Positions 19,446 to 28,832 of a DNA stretch of 64,000 nt are shown here, piece after piece. This DNA comes from an uncultured Kordiimonas sp. (GTDB taxonomy: Bacteria > Pseudomonadota > Alphaproteobacteria > Sphingomonadales > Kordiimonadaceae), in contig CANLMI010000004.1 of NCBI GenBank assembly GCA_947492375.1, positions 310,001-374,000 of the forward strand. The letters are read 5' to 3'. The notes below the pieces were generated by a model that was not told the origin of the DNA, searched no databases, and saw only the letters and a list, made by a program, of their open reading frames with translations. How positions within the stretch are numbered: the stretch's first letter is position 1; every line of letters starts with the position of its first letter. The translations under genes were made by a program, and so were the position numbers.

Positions 19446-20630
19446 CTATTCTGCCGCATTTGGTATTATATGCTTACTGCGTTTCTTTTCGTAATATGTC
19501 CATATCATTAGCAATACCCCCATACCAGCAACGAAAATAAAAGGGGTATCTGCCGAGTATGTCGTGAACAAAGTGCCGGCAAATAAAGGCCCAAAGACCC
19601 TGCCACCCGCTGAAAGGCCGTTTGAAAAGCCTAGTGCTGTGCCTTGTAATTGGTCATCAACTTTTAATGATAAAATACTGTTAAGTGCCGGGAAAGATAT
19701 CGTGAGGCCGCTCATTACCAAAGGCAAGCCGATTAGTGCAGTTATAACTGACGCAGGTAAGAGAACGATAATCAAGCATCCAAGAATATTGATAGCGGCA
19801 CCAATCGCCAACGACGTAACTTCCCCAAGTTTCTGAAATAGAGGCCCTATGGCAAACGCTTGGATGACGGCGACCGTTAGCCCTGTGCCCATTAATAGAA
19901 AGCCTACCTGCTTATGGTCCCATAACAGTACCTGTTTGGCCCAAAACGGTGTGATTGAAAAAGTGATACTCTGGCTAATTGCCGCTAATATAAATATCCC
20001 GAAAATAATATACCCTGTGGACGCATTGAATATGGCTGACCAAGCTGTTTGGCTATCAGAATTGGTGTTGTGTGCCTGTGTCGAAGTCGGGTTTGTTTCG
20101 GGTACAAAAATAATGGTTAATATCATAGCTATGGTTGATAACGCTGCTGCTACCAACGCCGGAAGGTAAATACTTACTTGCCCATCATTTCCACCCAGTA
20201 TTCCCCCAATCGCTGGCCCAAACGCAAAGCCAAAACCAAAAGCAGCCCCAACATATCCCATTGCTTTGCCGCGGTTCTTCGGGGTTGTCATGTCAGCCAT
20301 GGCAGCCATAACAATACCAACATTACCAGCCATCGCGCCTGACATGGCCCGTGCAATAAATAACCAAAGCAAACTATCTGCGTGTGCTAGAGTTACATAG
20401 GAAAGAGTGGCGCCAATAAAGGTAGCAGCCAGCGCTGGCCGTCTGCCAAATTTATCCGATATACGTCCCCAGACCGGACCGCCGATAAGCGCAAACAGTG
20501 AATAAATTGAAATTAATGCGGTTCCTGTGAAGGTATCGCCATTATATTTGTCTATTAAGAAAGGTAAAATAGGAACAATAATTCCAAACCCAACCAGATC
20601 AATGAATATCGCAAACAATATGGCAGGCAT
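19446..20630 (-). CDS. TetA-like major facilitator transporter
   Basis: Inner-membrane efflux protein of 394 residues with about 12 hydrophobic helices. The N-terminal FAIFIDLVGFGIIVPILPFL is the DHA1/TetA-family signature, and the loop GRISDKFGRRPALAATFIGA between helices 2 and 3 is the MFS motif A. VGAAFGFGFAFGPAIGGILGG is motif C, characteristic of drug/H+ antiporters. Substrate unknown: tetracycline resistance cannot be inferred from these motifs alone. It converges with the lipid-transporter operon. Confidence 0.87.
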   Translation of the reverse strand: MPAILFAIFIDLVGFGIIVPILPFLIDKYNGDTFTGTALISIYSLFALIGGPVWGRISDKFGRRPALAATFIGATLSYVTLAHADSLLWLFIARAMSGAMAGNVGIVMAAMADMTTPKNRGKAMGYVGAAFGFGFAFGPAIGGILGGNDGQVSIYLPALVAAALSTIAMILTIIFVPETNPTSTQAHNTNSDSQTAWSAIFNASTGYIIFGIFILAAISQSITFSITPFWAKQVLLWDHKQVGFLLMGTGLTVAVIQAFAIGPLFQKLGEVTSLAIGAAINILGCLIIVLLPASVITALIGLPLVMSGLTISFPALNSILSLKVDDQLQGTALGFSNGLSAGGRVFGPLFAGTLFTTYSADTPFIFVAGMGVLLMIWTYYEKKRSKHIIPNAAE

Positions 20631-20794
20631 TTTACAAACTCATTAGAATTAAATGTTGGATCATCTTTATATATGCCTTTCTAAAAAAGGCTAATGATAT
20701 CAATCATTCTTGATTTTTTTGTCGCCTTGTTCGAAACTTATATAGAGTTTTTAAAGAAAGTTTCGTCAATTTTGATGCCTGAATAGGGGATGAT

Positions 20795-21517
20795 ATGCGT
20801 GCTGATGTGCAGGCTTTTCAAGAGTTTTATCAAAGCCCGTTAGGGCAGTCTGTCAGTCAAGTGATCGGTGAACGTTTGGTGAAAATGTGGGAGCAGGAAC
20901 CTGCATCATTAAACCGGAAAATGTTCGTCGGACTTGGTTATACTTTACCTTATCTTGATCGGGCTCTTGAAAAAGAGGCTGATGCATATGCATTTATGCC
21001 TGCAGAACAAGGTGTGAGCCATTGGCCTGACTTTCGTTGTAACCGCAGTGTATTAACACATTATCATCACTTACCTCTCGCAGATTCAGTTGTAGATTAT
21101 ATGCTACTTGTTCATGCGTTGGAGCATTCCAGTCAGCCCAAACATTTGCTCCGTGAAGTGTGGCGTGTTTTGGCACCAGGGGGGCAGGTTGTTATTATCG
21201 TCCCTAATAGAAGGCGTATATGGTCCACGCTTGAGAATACTCCTTTTGGTACAGGTAGGCCCTATTCTGTGGGGCAGTTAAAAATGTTGATGCAGGAACA
21301 AATGTTACCAATTGATTGGTGGGATACCGTATTAATGTTACCGCCTCTTCCTCGCTTGGGGGCAATTAAGTTGTTACCTGTCAGCGAACGGCCGCTTCGG
21401 TTCTTTGGGAAAAACCTGGGTGGGGCATTGATCGTTTGTGCGCGCAAACAGGTTTACGGCGCGATACCAGAAAAGAGGCTTAATCCTAAACGGCGACCGC
21501 TTATGATTGGAGGATGA
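20795..21517 (+). CDS. Class I SAM-dependent methyltransferase
   Basis: Protein of 240 residues with an atypical methyltransferase fold. The usual N-terminal SAM motif is poorly conserved, but MLLVHALEHSSQPKHLLREVWRVLAPGGQVVIIVPNRRRIWS is the conserved post-motif segment of a Methyltransf_11-type domain. Relatives are widespread in alphaproteobacteria and often lie beside the gloB glyoxalase II gene; gloB is not seen here. The substrate is unknown. Confidence 0.78.
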   Translation: MRADVQAFQEFYQSPLGQSVSQVIGERLVKMWEQEPASLNRKMFVGLGYTLPYLDRALEKEADAYAFMPAEQGVSHWPDFRCNRSVLTHYHHLPLADSVVDYMLLVHALEHSSQPKHLLREVWRVLAPGGQVVIIVPNRRRIWSTLENTPFGTGRPYSVGQLKMLMQEQMLPIDWWDTVLMLPPLPRLGAIKLLPVSERPLRFFGKNLGGALIVCARKQVYGAIPEKRLNPKRRPLMIGG

Positions 21518-21665
21518 AGTATATACCTGCCGTTACGGTTGCTTTGAGTTTAGTGTGTTTTTGCGGATTTTTTGAAAAAATACCTACAAAATTATATGAT
21601 AATTACTTTTTGAGTGATATATTTATATCAATATTTCAATTTTCCTTCTAATAAAGGGGTGATTT

Positions 21666-21881
21666 GTGACTAGTAAAACAAAGGATGGAACGAGCATGAC
21701 TGAAGATAAAGAAATGGCTATTCGGCAAATAGCAAATTCATTACATCGATTAAATGATGCTGTGATCGCAGCAGTGAATTCTGGTGTATCTGTAGAGTTG
21801 ATGCGTGCGTCACGGTATCATAACGAAGAGGGTGCTTGGGGTGACATGCTTGTGCCAATCATTCACCAAAAAAGCGATTAA
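21666..21881 (+). CDS. Small hypothetical protein
   Basis: Small acidic protein of 71 residues, no membrane segment. The GTG at 21666 has AAAGGGG six bases upstream, and an internal ATG at 21696 also has a site, so the true start is open. The C-terminal half (VIAAVNSGVSVELMRASRYH) looks like a compact helical protein. It sits five bases before rraA and is probably cotranscribed with it. I do not recognise a family. Confidence 0.6.
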   Translation: MTSKTKDGTSMTEDKEMAIRQIANSLHRLNDAVIAAVNSGVSVELMRASRYHNEEGAWGDMLVPIIHQKSD

Positions 21882-21886
21882 TCATA

Positions 21887-22393
21887 TTGAATGAGCGTAC
21901 GAAAAAATTGCCTAAGTTAGCCACGGCTGATGTTTGTGATGCCTTAGGCAATGCAGTTGAGGTGATTGCATTGCCACTACGTGACTTTGGTATGCGGCTC
22001 GATTTTGCAGGGCCGATTAGCACTTTGAAGACGTTGGATGATAATACGCATGTTCGCTCTCTTCTTGAGAAAAAGGGTGAAGGGCGTGTTTTAGTTATTG
22101 ATGGCGCGGCTAGTATGCGAACTGCTTTGGTTGGTGGGAATTTAGCTGCTCTTGCGTATCAAAATGGTTGGGCTGGTATTATTGTAAACGGCTGTGTTCG
22201 TGATCAGCATGAATTGATTAATGAAGATATTGGAATTAAGGCCCTTGGTACTTGCCCGCGTAAATCAATTAAGCAAGAAAAAGGGGACGTGAATGTTCCG
22301 GTCTCGTTTGGCAATGTTATGATTGAACCTGGTTTTTGGGCAATCGCGGACGGTGATGGCGTTGTGATTTCGCGTGAGTTGCCGTCATTATAG
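21887..22393 (+). CDS. rraA: RraA family protein
   Basis: Protein of 168 residues of the RraA/HMG-aldolase-like fold. Conserved parts are KLATADVCDALG at the start, FAGPISTLK, RVLVIDGAASMRTALVGGNLAALA (containing the D-G-x-x-x-R-x-A-x-x-G loop) and VNGCVRD. In E. coli RraA inhibits RNase E; related proteins are aldolases acting on 4-hydroxy-4-methyl-2-oxoglutarate, so regulator versus enzyme is not settled. The start is TTG at 21887 because no ATG lies in frame nearby. Confidence 0.85.
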   Translation: MNERTKKLPKLATADVCDALGNAVEVIALPLRDFGMRLDFAGPISTLKTLDDNTHVRSLLEKKGEGRVLVIDGAASMRTALVGGNLAALAYQNGWAGIIVNGCVRDQHELINEDIGIKALGTCPRKSIKQEKGDVNVPVSFGNVMIEPGFWAIADGDGVVISRELPSL

Positions 22394-22395
22394 GT

Positions 22396-23136
22396 TTAAT
22401 GATCGAATATCTTTTTAAAGAAACCTGTTTTTTGTGCTTTTACGATGTTGGCTTTTATTAGCTCTCTAAATTTTTTGGTTTTCTCAGTTTTATGACATGC
22501 CATACCATCTTCAAATCCTGCAAATGTGATAGATGCTCTCCTTAGCTGGTTTGCATAATTCATTTCTTTTACGAGTAGGTCGAGGTCATAATCGTATCCA
22601 ACCAATGCATCGATTCTACCTTTCGCCAAGAGGTCAATCATTTGAGTTTGGCTCTGTAATGACATCGAAGGACTAAGCGAGAGCTTTTCCGCGAAGGGCT
22701 TTAGATTAACGTCAATTGCAAAGGGTACACCTGATAAGTCCTTTGGGTTTCGAATGTCTGGATGATCATTTCTGACATAAGCAGTAATGCTAATTTTATT
22801 AGTAGGGCCCAGAAATTCAATATCAGTTCTATTGTTTTTAACGCTTATGTATGAACAATCGATTGCACCTTCATTCAAGAAACGAGTAAGCCTTGAGGAA
22901 GGGAGAAAAGTAACCTCAACTTTTCCCGGATAGCCAGCAATGAGATAGTCTAAGATTTTATTATAGTCGCCATTTCCATTTTCCCAGTAAGCTTTAGGGA
23001 TCTCTTGGCTGCCAATTTTGATAAGCGGATATTGTGTTTCAGGGACAGGCTTGTTGAAGTCTTGTCCGTGAACCGTTCCGCAGCTTATCAAGATAATTAA
23101 TGCAGAAATACAGTAGAATTTTGCTTGGGTACTCAT
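22396..23136 (-). CDS. Periplasmic solute-binding protein, family 3-like
   Basis: Protein of 246 residues with a signal peptide (FYCISALIILISCGTVHG). The rest resembles bacterial extracellular solute-binding protein family 3 (amino-acid-binding type): SCYISVKNNRTDIEFLGP, the domain-crossing AFAIDVNLK-like PFAIDVNLKPFAEKL and LLAKGRIDALVGYDYD. No permease or ATPase is adjacent, so it may be an orphan receptor or a sensor-type protein. Substrate unknown. Confidence 0.75.
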   Translation of the reverse strand: MSTQAKFYCISALIILISCGTVHGQDFNKPVPETQYPLIKIGSQEIPKAYWENGNGDYNKILDYLIAGYPGKVEVTFLPSSRLTRFLNEGAIDCSYISVKNNRTDIEFLGPTNKISITAYVRNDHPDIRNPKDLSGVPFAIDVNLKPFAEKLSLSPSMSLQSQTQMIDLLAKGRIDALVGYDYDLDLLVKEMNYANQLRRASITFAGFEDGMACHKTEKTKKFRELIKANIVKAQKTGFFKKIFDH

Positions 23137-23225
23137 GGTTAAACTTTCTAACCTTACAGCCTTTGGATAAGAGCGACAGTTCGACTTTTAAGCCTAATCA
23201 CTTGGCGGTTAAATAAACCCTAATA

Positions 23226-23843
23226 TTATGACTTTCTAAGTAAAAAGAGAGCGTTGTCTGCCATAAAGTTTGCGTACGTTTTTGCCGTGTGTGTTTGTCG
23301 TCCGTTTTTATTGTATGGTGTGAATTTCTCAATGATATAGCCATCTTGTTCGATTAAATCGAACAGGTCCAATATTGTGCAGAAGTGAATATTATCGGTA
23401 TTGTACCATGTCTTGTTTAGTGTTTTTGTGACGGGCATTCTGCCGTTTAACAGTAAGTTCAGCCGGACGCGCCATTGACCAAAATTAGGGATGGTTATTA
23501 TTGCCTGCTTTCCAATTCTTAGTAATTCATTCAAAACGGTCTGAGGGCTTTTAACTGCTTGCAAGGTTTTTGATAGGATTACAAAATCAAAACTCTGGTC
23601 AGGATATTCCCCAAGATCATTATCGGCGTCACCTTGAATAACGAACAAACCATTGGCTACACACTGATTAACACCCTTTTGACTAAGCTCAATACCACGT
23701 CCATCGACAGATTTATTGGTTACTAGGTAATTTAGTAAATCGCCGTGGTCACATCCGATGTCCAGAACTCTGGAGTTAGGAGTAATCATATCAGCGATCA
23801 TCGCCAGATCAGGACGTAGTGGATTGGTATCTTGTTGTTTCAT
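23226..23843 (-). CDS. metW: Methionine biosynthesis protein MetW
   Basis: Protein of 205 residues with a SAM-dependent methyltransferase fold: motif [33 protein letters not shown], and [28 protein letters not shown]. The C-terminal [19 protein letters not shown] is a MetW hallmark. MetW works with MetX in the homoserine acylation step, apparently as a partner rather than a classical methyltransferase. The start overlaps the metX stop by four bases, so the two are coupled. Confidence 0.94.
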   Translation of the reverse strand: MKQQDTNPLRPDLAMIADMITPNSRVLDIGCDHGDLLNYLVTNKSVDGRGIELSQKGVNQCVANGLFVIQGDADNDLGEYPDQSFDFVILSKTLQAVKSPQTVLNELLRIGKQAIITIPNFGQWRVRLNLLLNGRMPVTKTLNKTWYNTDNIHFCTILDLFDLIEQDGYIIEKFTPYNKNGRQTHTAKTYANFMADNALFLLRKS

Positions 23844-24979
23844 AGCGCCCTTAACCCTGCTGAGCGTGCACAGCTATTTAAGAAGCCTGCGATCATTTTG
23901 TCCATTTCTGGCAGATCGAGTAAGAACGAATCGTGGCCGTGAGGCGATTCGATTTCGGCAAAACTAACGGGTACACCCGAAGCATTGAGTGCATGGACAA
24001 TATTCTTGTTTTCTGCCGTCGGGTAAAGCCAATCGCTGGTGAAGCTGACGACGCAGCATCTTACATGGGCTGCTCTTTGGAAAGCTTCGGCAAGGCGATT
24101 GTTATATCGAGCTGCAATATCCAGATAATCCATTGCTCTTGTAATATACAGGTAGCTATTAGCGTCAAAGCGATCAACAAATGTCATTCCCTGATGCCTT
24201 AAATAGCTCTCGACCTGAAAATCTGCGTCAAATCCAAATGTGACCTTGTCCCGTTCCTGAAGGTTGCGGCCAAATTTTTGTGTTAAGGCATCTTCGGATA
24301 AATAGGTTATGTGTGCTGTCATCCGCGCAACAGAGAGCCCTTTGTTCGGGGACTTTTCAACTTGATAATATTGACCACCATTCCAATTCGCATCGGCCAT
24401 GATTGCCTGACGGCCAACCTCATGAAAGGCAATATTTTGGGCTGTATGGCGAGCTGTTGTCGCTAGCGCAACCGCGCTTGTAAGCCGCTCAGGGTAATTG
24501 CATAACCATTCTAAAACTTGCATACCGCCCATTGATCCACCAATAACCGCGAATAGTGTTTCAATTCCGAGCTGTTGGATAAGTTCTGCCTGAACTTTAA
24601 CCATGTCCCGTATAGTGATTACCGGAAAGCCCAAGCCCCACTCTTTCCCGGTTGCAGGGTTTATGCTGGAAGGCCCGGTAGTTCCTAAACAGCTACCGAG
24701 CACATTGGAGCATATGACATAATATTTCTCGGTATCGATAATTTTGCCCGGCCCTACAAGGCGGGACCACCAACCTGGTTTACCAGTTGTTGGATGTGGG
24801 CTTGCAACATATTGATCGCCTGTAAGAGCGTGGCAGATAAGAACAGCATTTGATCTGTCTAAATTCAACGTACCGTATGTTTCAAAAGCTACTGTAACGG
24901 GCGATAGGTCTGCACCGCAATCCAGCGATAAAGGTGTATCTTCGAAAAGTATGGTTTGATTGTATTGAGAAACTGTCAA
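23840..24979 (-). CDS. metX: Homoserine O-acyltransferase MetX
   Basis: Acylates homoserine in methionine biosynthesis. The 379-residue alpha/beta hydrolase has the nucleophile elbow [12 protein letters not shown], the Asp in [10 protein letters not shown] and the His in [11 protein letters not shown]. The TTG start at 24979 is supported by AAGGATACG upstream. MetX members use acetyl-CoA or succinyl-CoA; which one cannot be told securely here. A divergent hisC-type gene lies beyond a 179-base intergenic region with inverted repeats. Confidence 0.93.
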   Translation of the reverse strand: MTVSQYNQTILFEDTPLSLDCGADLSPVTVAFETYGTLNLDRSNAVLICHALTGDQYVASPHPTTGKPGWWSRLVGPGKIIDTEKYYVICSNVLGSCLGTTGPSSINPATGKEWGLGFPVITIRDMVKVQAELIQQLGIETLFAVIGGSMGGMQVLEWLCNYPERLTSAVALATTARHTAQNIAFHEVGRQAIMADANWNGGQYYQVEKSPNKGLSVARMTAHITYLSEDALTQKFGRNLQERDKVTFGFDADFQVESYLRHQGMTFVDRFDANSYLYITRAMDYLDIAARYNNRLAEAFQRAAHVRCCVVSFTSDWLYPTAENKNIVHALNASGVPVSFAEIESPHGHDSFLLDLPEMDKMIAGFLNSCARSAGLRAL

Positions 24980-25000
24980 TATCGTATCCTTACCTTAGTG

Positions 25001-25053
25001 ATACTTTACCTTATCGATTACCTTCAGGGGTATATCATTGATCGGTAAGGTAT
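25001..25053. repeat. Imperfect inverted repeat in the metX upstream region
   Basis: Arms CCTTATCGAT (25009-25018) and ATCGGTAAGG (25041-25050) pair at nine of ten positions around a 22-base centre, with further TTACCTTA-like copies at 24990-24997 and 25006-25013. It lies just upstream of metX. It could be an operator for a methionine-pathway regulator; this is inference. Confidence 0.4.
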
Positions 25054-25097
25054 CAATCAATAAAAGTCATGATGATAACTGGTTTGCTTTTGAAGTT

Positions 25098-25123
25098 TGC
25101 GCTAATTAGTGGTAAAGCGCGAA
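25098..25123. repeat. GC-containing hairpin upstream of the aminotransferase gene
   Basis: TTGCGCT and AGCGCGAA can form a stem of five or more pairs around AATTAGTGGTAA, in otherwise AT-rich DNA 36-61 bases before the aminotransferase ATG. An attenuator or operator role is possible but not shown. Confidence 0.35.
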
Positions 25124-25158
25124 TGATTAATAATAGTTATTGTTTTTAAGGATACATT

Positions 25159-26262
25159 ATGACTGCACCTAAAGCACACGATTGGATCTTGGATTTAGCG
25201 GCGTATGTGCCTGGCCGTGCAAAAATTGAAGGCATCGAGAACCCTGTAAAACTGTCTTCAAACGAATCTGTTTTTGGTGCAAGTCCTGCGGCTATCGATG
25301 CACATAGAGATTCGGCCGACGAGTTAATGCGGTATCCTGATGCAGCCTCTAATGATTTACGCGATGCAATCGCTGAGGTTTATAATCTGAACCCAGATAA
25401 GATCATGTGCGGTGCTGGTTCTGATGATTTGCTGACACTCTTGATACATGCCTACGCGGGGCCGGGTGATGAGGTTATCTATAGCCAATATGGATTTATG
25501 GTGTATCCGATTCAAACGCAGGCTGTTGGGGCAACTGGTATTGCTGTTCCGAACAAGAACTGGGGCGCTGATGTTGACGGCATTTTAGAAGCAGTTACTG
25601 CGGACACCAAGTTGGTTTTTGTGGATAATCCAAATAACCCGACAGGTGCATATCTGAGTTGGAGTGAAATAGAGCGGCTGCACGCCGGATTGCGGAGCGA
25701 TATTGTTCTGGTGCTTGATGCTGCCTATGCAGAATGTGTTACTGCTGATGATTATCATTCAGGCGAAAAGTTGGTCGAACGTGCAGATAATGTCATAATG
25801 ACCCGCACATTTTCAAAAATGTATGCCCTTGCAGGGTTGCGGGTTGGTTGGGCTTATGGCGCTCCTTCAATCATTGATATTCTTAACCGTATTCGTATGC
25901 CGTTTAATGTGTGTCTTCCTGGTCAACCAGCAGCGATTGCTGCTGTTAAAGATCAGGCTCATTTAAAAGCTGCCGTTGAATTTAACACAGAATGGCGGGA
26001 TTGGTTGACAGCTAGCCTTGCAGCACTTGGTCTGGATGTTGTACCAAGCCAGACTAATTTTGTGTTGATTGGCTTTCCAGAGGAAGCACCGTTCACAGCG
26101 GAACTGGCGAACCAGTTTTTGACGAAAAATGGATTTTTACTTCGTTGGTTGCCGGGGCAAGGTTTGGCATCTCACCTGAGGCTTTCTATTGGTACACCTG
26201 AACAGAACAGGGCTGTTGTGAGTTTATTGACTGAGTTTATGAATGGTTCGCCTGAGGCTTAG
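25159..26262 (+). CDS. Histidinol-phosphate/aromatic aminotransferase family protein
   Basis: Class I/II PLP aminotransferase of 367 residues, the usual HisC length. KLSSNESVFGASPAA is the N-terminal signature, VDNPNNPTGAYLS the central motif, and TRTFSKMYALAGLRVGWAYG holds the PLP Lys and phosphate-binding Arg. It is three bases before tyrA, so in this context it probably transaminates phenylpyruvate, 4-hydroxyphenylpyruvate or prephenate as well as, or instead of, histidinol phosphate. It starts with ATG after AAGGATAC. The hisC name is therefore not assigned. Confidence 0.92.
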   Translation: MTAPKAHDWILDLAAYVPGRAKIEGIENPVKLSSNESVFGASPAAIDAHRDSADELMRYPDAASNDLRDAIAEVYNLNPDKIMCGAGSDDLLTLLIHAYAGPGDEVIYSQYGFMVYPIQTQAVGATGIAVPNKNWGADVDGILEAVTADTKLVFVDNPNNPTGAYLSWSEIERLHAGLRSDIVLVLDAAYAECVTADDYHSGEKLVERADNVIMTRTFSKMYALAGLRVGWAYGAPSIIDILNRIRMPFNVCLPGQPAAIAAVKDQAHLKAAVEFNTEWRDWLTASLAALGLDVVPSQTNFVLIGFPEEAPFTAELANQFLTKNGFLLRWLPGQGLASHLRLSIGTPEQNRAVVSLLTEFMNGSPEA

Positions 26263-26265
26263 GTA

Positions 26266-27204
26266 ATGGATGAAGTGGCAGCTATTTTTGATACTGTAAC
26301 GATTATCGGTGCTGGCTTGATTGGGTCATCACTTGCTCGGGCAATTAAACGTGGTGGTTTGTCTAATAATTTAGTCTTATGTGATCAAGATAAGGCGGTA
26401 TTACAGGAAGCAGAAGCTCTTTGCCTTGCTGATAATTACATTGCAGATGTAAAATTGGCGACTGAAGGTAGCGACCTTATTATTTTTGCTGTTCCTGTGG
26501 GGGCTATCGAAGCGATTGGCATAGTCATTTCCCCGGTATTGAAACCTGATGCGATTATTAGCGATGTTGGCTCTGTAAAAAGTAAAGTTCTAAAAGCATT
26601 GAAGCCTATTGTACCAGACGGGGTTCATTTGGTGCCAGGCCATCCAGTTGCCGGGACTGAGGAATCAGGCCCTGCGGCTGGATTTGCAAGTTTATTTGAT
26701 GATAGGTGGTGTATTTTAACGCCGGAACCCGATGCAGATGAGGCGGCTGTCCAAAAAATGGAAGACTTTTGGCGCACTATCGGTAGCCGCGTCGAAATTA
26801 TGGATGCTGACCATCATGATCTGGTGCTGGCAATTACATCGCATGTTCCACATCTAATCGCTTATAATATTGTTGGTACGGCGTCTGATCTGGAAACAGT
26901 TACCCGGTCGGAAGTGATTAAATATTCGGCAGGTGGTTTCCGTGATTTTACCCGGATTGCTGCCTCGGACCCTACGATGTGGCGCGATGTGTTTTTAAAT
27001 AACAAAGACGCGGTTCTGGAAATGTTGGGCAGGTTTTCCGAAGATCTAACAGCGCTTCAGAGAGCTATTCGTTGGGGTGACGGTGATGCATTATTTGATC
27101 TTTTTTCTCGTACACGTAATATACGCAAACGGATCATTGATGCAGGTCAGGAAACACCCGATGCTGACTTTGGTCGTTCGCATGAACCGGGTGTAGATGA
27201 TTAA
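26266..27204 (+). CDS. tyrA: Prephenate/arogenate dehydrogenase
   Basis: NAD(P)-dependent dehydrogenase of tyrosine biosynthesis, 312 residues. The Rossmann loop is TIIGAGLIGSSLARAIKR, ISDVGSVKSKV follows, and the catalytic GHPVAGTEESGP has the key His. A helical dimerisation part follows (ITSHVPHLIAYNIV). No ACT or chorismate mutase domain is attached. It is in an apparent operon with the aminotransferase gene and overlaps the convergent DUF2125 gene by four bases. Confidence 0.93.
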   Translation: MDEVAAIFDTVTIIGAGLIGSSLARAIKRGGLSNNLVLCDQDKAVLQEAEALCLADNYIADVKLATEGSDLIIFAVPVGAIEAIGIVISPVLKPDAIISDVGSVKSKVLKALKPIVPDGVHLVPGHPVAGTEESGPAAGFASLFDDRWCILTPEPDADEAAVQKMEDFWRTIGSRVEIMDADHHDLVLAITSHVPHLIAYNIVGTASDLETVTRSEVIKYSAGGFRDFTRIAASDPTMWRDVFLNNKDAVLEMLGRFSEDLTALQRAIRWGDGDALFDLFSRTRNIRKRIIDAGQETPDADFGRSHEPGVDD

Positions 27205-28166
27205 TCAACAACACTATCGATAGAACGCAAGGTTAAGTTATCGATTGCAATTTTGCCGTTTTGCAGTGTGAACCCCAACGGTGTTCTAAGTGATTGCGGT
27301 GTTATGGTGTAATTTTCAATGTGATTGGCTTTTAAATATCTATTTAGGCGTGCGTAATGTTGGTCGGTTAGTTTTCTACGTGTTGTAAAGCCAATTGACC
27401 CCAGTAAGCGCAGGTCTTCATCGAGGGTAAGGCTGCCATTTCCCTCTAATTTTGCGCCGCCAAGCGAGAAATTTAGGGCATCAAACTCCAAAAGCCCACC
27501 AGAATCTCGCCAAGTTGAAAGCTCTGTATCGTTCCAATTGGTTACAGGTTTGCCACTAACCCCTCCGATTGCTTCGATATCGCCTTTATTACCATTCAAT
27601 ACAATTTTAAAGTCGGCAAAACGGTCTTCATAGAGGCTACTTGCTGACGTTGGCGGGGATTCATGAAGTCGTAAAAATACCTGCCATTCATTAAAGCTGA
27701 GCGTTTGTAAAATATCAGGGGCTTGAATAATGCTAAGATCATCAGTTGTGTACGAATCTGCTGCAATGATTATTTTTTTATCTTCAGTGTAACGCAGGCT
27801 TGCCCGGGCATAATTATCAGAAATTTTAAGCTGTTCATTGAGAATTGACGCACGCAACTTTTCAGCTTGTATTATAAAATGATTGGGAGTCCACAAGTGT
27901 GTGACCAGTTCAGTTGCCTCGCTTGAGTATGTATATTCATTGTATCTACCAGCAATAGTAAGATCGCTAACTTCAATAACGATGCGATAGGGAAATCCAC
28001 TAAGTGATATGTCGTTATAGTCAACTTTTATGCCTGTATGTTTTAGGCCTGCCAGTGTTGTTGTTGTTTGTTCTTCTAGGTCAAAGGCAACAGTAAACCA
28101 AAGCGCAGAATATCCGAGGATAAATAAAAACCCGATGCCGACGATAATACGAAATTGATTAAGCAT
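27201..28166 (-). CDS. DUF2125 family protein
   Basis: Protein of 321 residues with an N-terminal membrane anchor (IIVGIGFLFILGYSALWFTVAF) and a long beta-rich periplasmic part. The segment GLKHTGIKVDYNDISLSGFPYRI is the DUF2125 hallmark, a family found nearly only in alphaproteobacteria. It has no established function; an envelope role is likely. It overlaps tyrA tail-to-tail by four bases. Confidence 0.85.
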   Translation of the reverse strand: MLNQFRIIVGIGFLFILGYSALWFTVAFDLEEQTTTTLAGLKHTGIKVDYNDISLSGFPYRIVIEVSDLTIAGRYNEYTYSSEATELVTHLWTPNHFIIQAEKLRASILNEQLKISDNYARASLRYTEDKKIIIAADSYTTDDLSIIQAPDILQTLSFNEWQVFLRLHESPPTSASSLYEDRFADFKIVLNGNKGDIEAIGGVSGKPVTNWNDTELSTWRDSGGLLEFDALNFSLGGAKLEGNGSLTLDEDLRLLGSIGFTTRRKLTDQHYARLNRYLKANHIENYTITPQSLRTPLGFTLQNGKIAIDNLTLRSIDSVVD

Positions 28167-28194
28167 AAAAAATTTATCCGTTCGCTACGTATGT

Positions 28195-28830
28195 TTAAGT
28201 CTTGATCAAGCGTTTTTTAGATTGTTGTAATGTCGCCACTCTTACATTGGGTGGTATACCAACAGCGAGCTGAAAAACCGTGAAAAGATATTTATTATAT
28301 TCCCTGATAAGGAACGAAAGATCAGGGTTGGTCTCAACGGCGTACCCTGAAATGGAAATATCCGGTAATGCATTTTCAAAAAGTAACATACTACGGCGAA
28401 CATGGTAATCTGCCGTTATAATCGCAACGCTGTTAAATTTGTGTTCTTTTACCCATTTTGCCCCTATCTGGGCGTTGGCAGCAGTGTTTTGTGATAATCG
28501 GTCAATATCAACACAACAATCAAATAGTGCTGCCTCGGAGCCTGTAAGCGCGCTTAATTCTGCTTGCTCTACTATTGGGTTAACGCCTGCGATCAAAAGT
28601 CTTTTATCTGTGTGGTTATTGAGAACACTAATGGCCGTTTCGAGGCGGCCTTTACCACCTGTAAGAACAATTAATGCTTCCACATCCAGATGGGAATCAG
28701 TTGTATGTACCGGAGGCGAGGGCATGGCTATGAAAAAGAAGGCCAAACCAATGGCCCATATCGTGATGGTGTAAAAACCAAGCCTGTATAGAAGCCGAAA
28801 CCAACTGTTTTTCTTTGTTTGGGCCATAGA
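28195..28830 (-). CDS. YdcF/DUF218 family protein
   Basis: Protein of 211 residues starting at ATG 28830, two bases after the ftsX stop. An N-terminal helix (FYTITIWAIGLAFFFIAM) anchors a DUF218 domain: VEALIVLTGGKGRLETAISVLNN, RLLIAGVNP, NTAANAQIGAKWVKEH, SVAIITADYHVRRSMLLFE. Longer in-frame starts inside ftsX are rejected. DUF218 proteins (SanA, YdcF) act at the envelope; ElyC affects peptidoglycan precursor metabolism, which fits transcription behind ftsEX. The precise role is unknown. Confidence 0.85.
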   Translation of the reverse strand, partial: SMAQTKKNSWFRLLYRLGFYTITIWAIGLAFFFIAMPSPPVHTTDSHLDVEALIVLTGGKGRLETAISVLNNHTDKRLLIAGVNPIVEQAELSALTGSEAALFDCCVDIDRLSQNTAANAQIGAKWVKEHKFNSVAIITADYHVRRSMLLFENALPDISISGYAVETNPDLSFLIREYNKYLFTVFQLAVGIPPNVRVATLQQSKKRLIKT

Positions 28831-28832
28831 AA

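Noticed and set aside
25090-25130. SAM-II-like riboswitch before metX
   Set aside because: The GCGC hairpin faces the aminotransferase gene, and the conserved SAM-II pseudoknot elements (GUGAUAAAU type) were not found on the metX strand.
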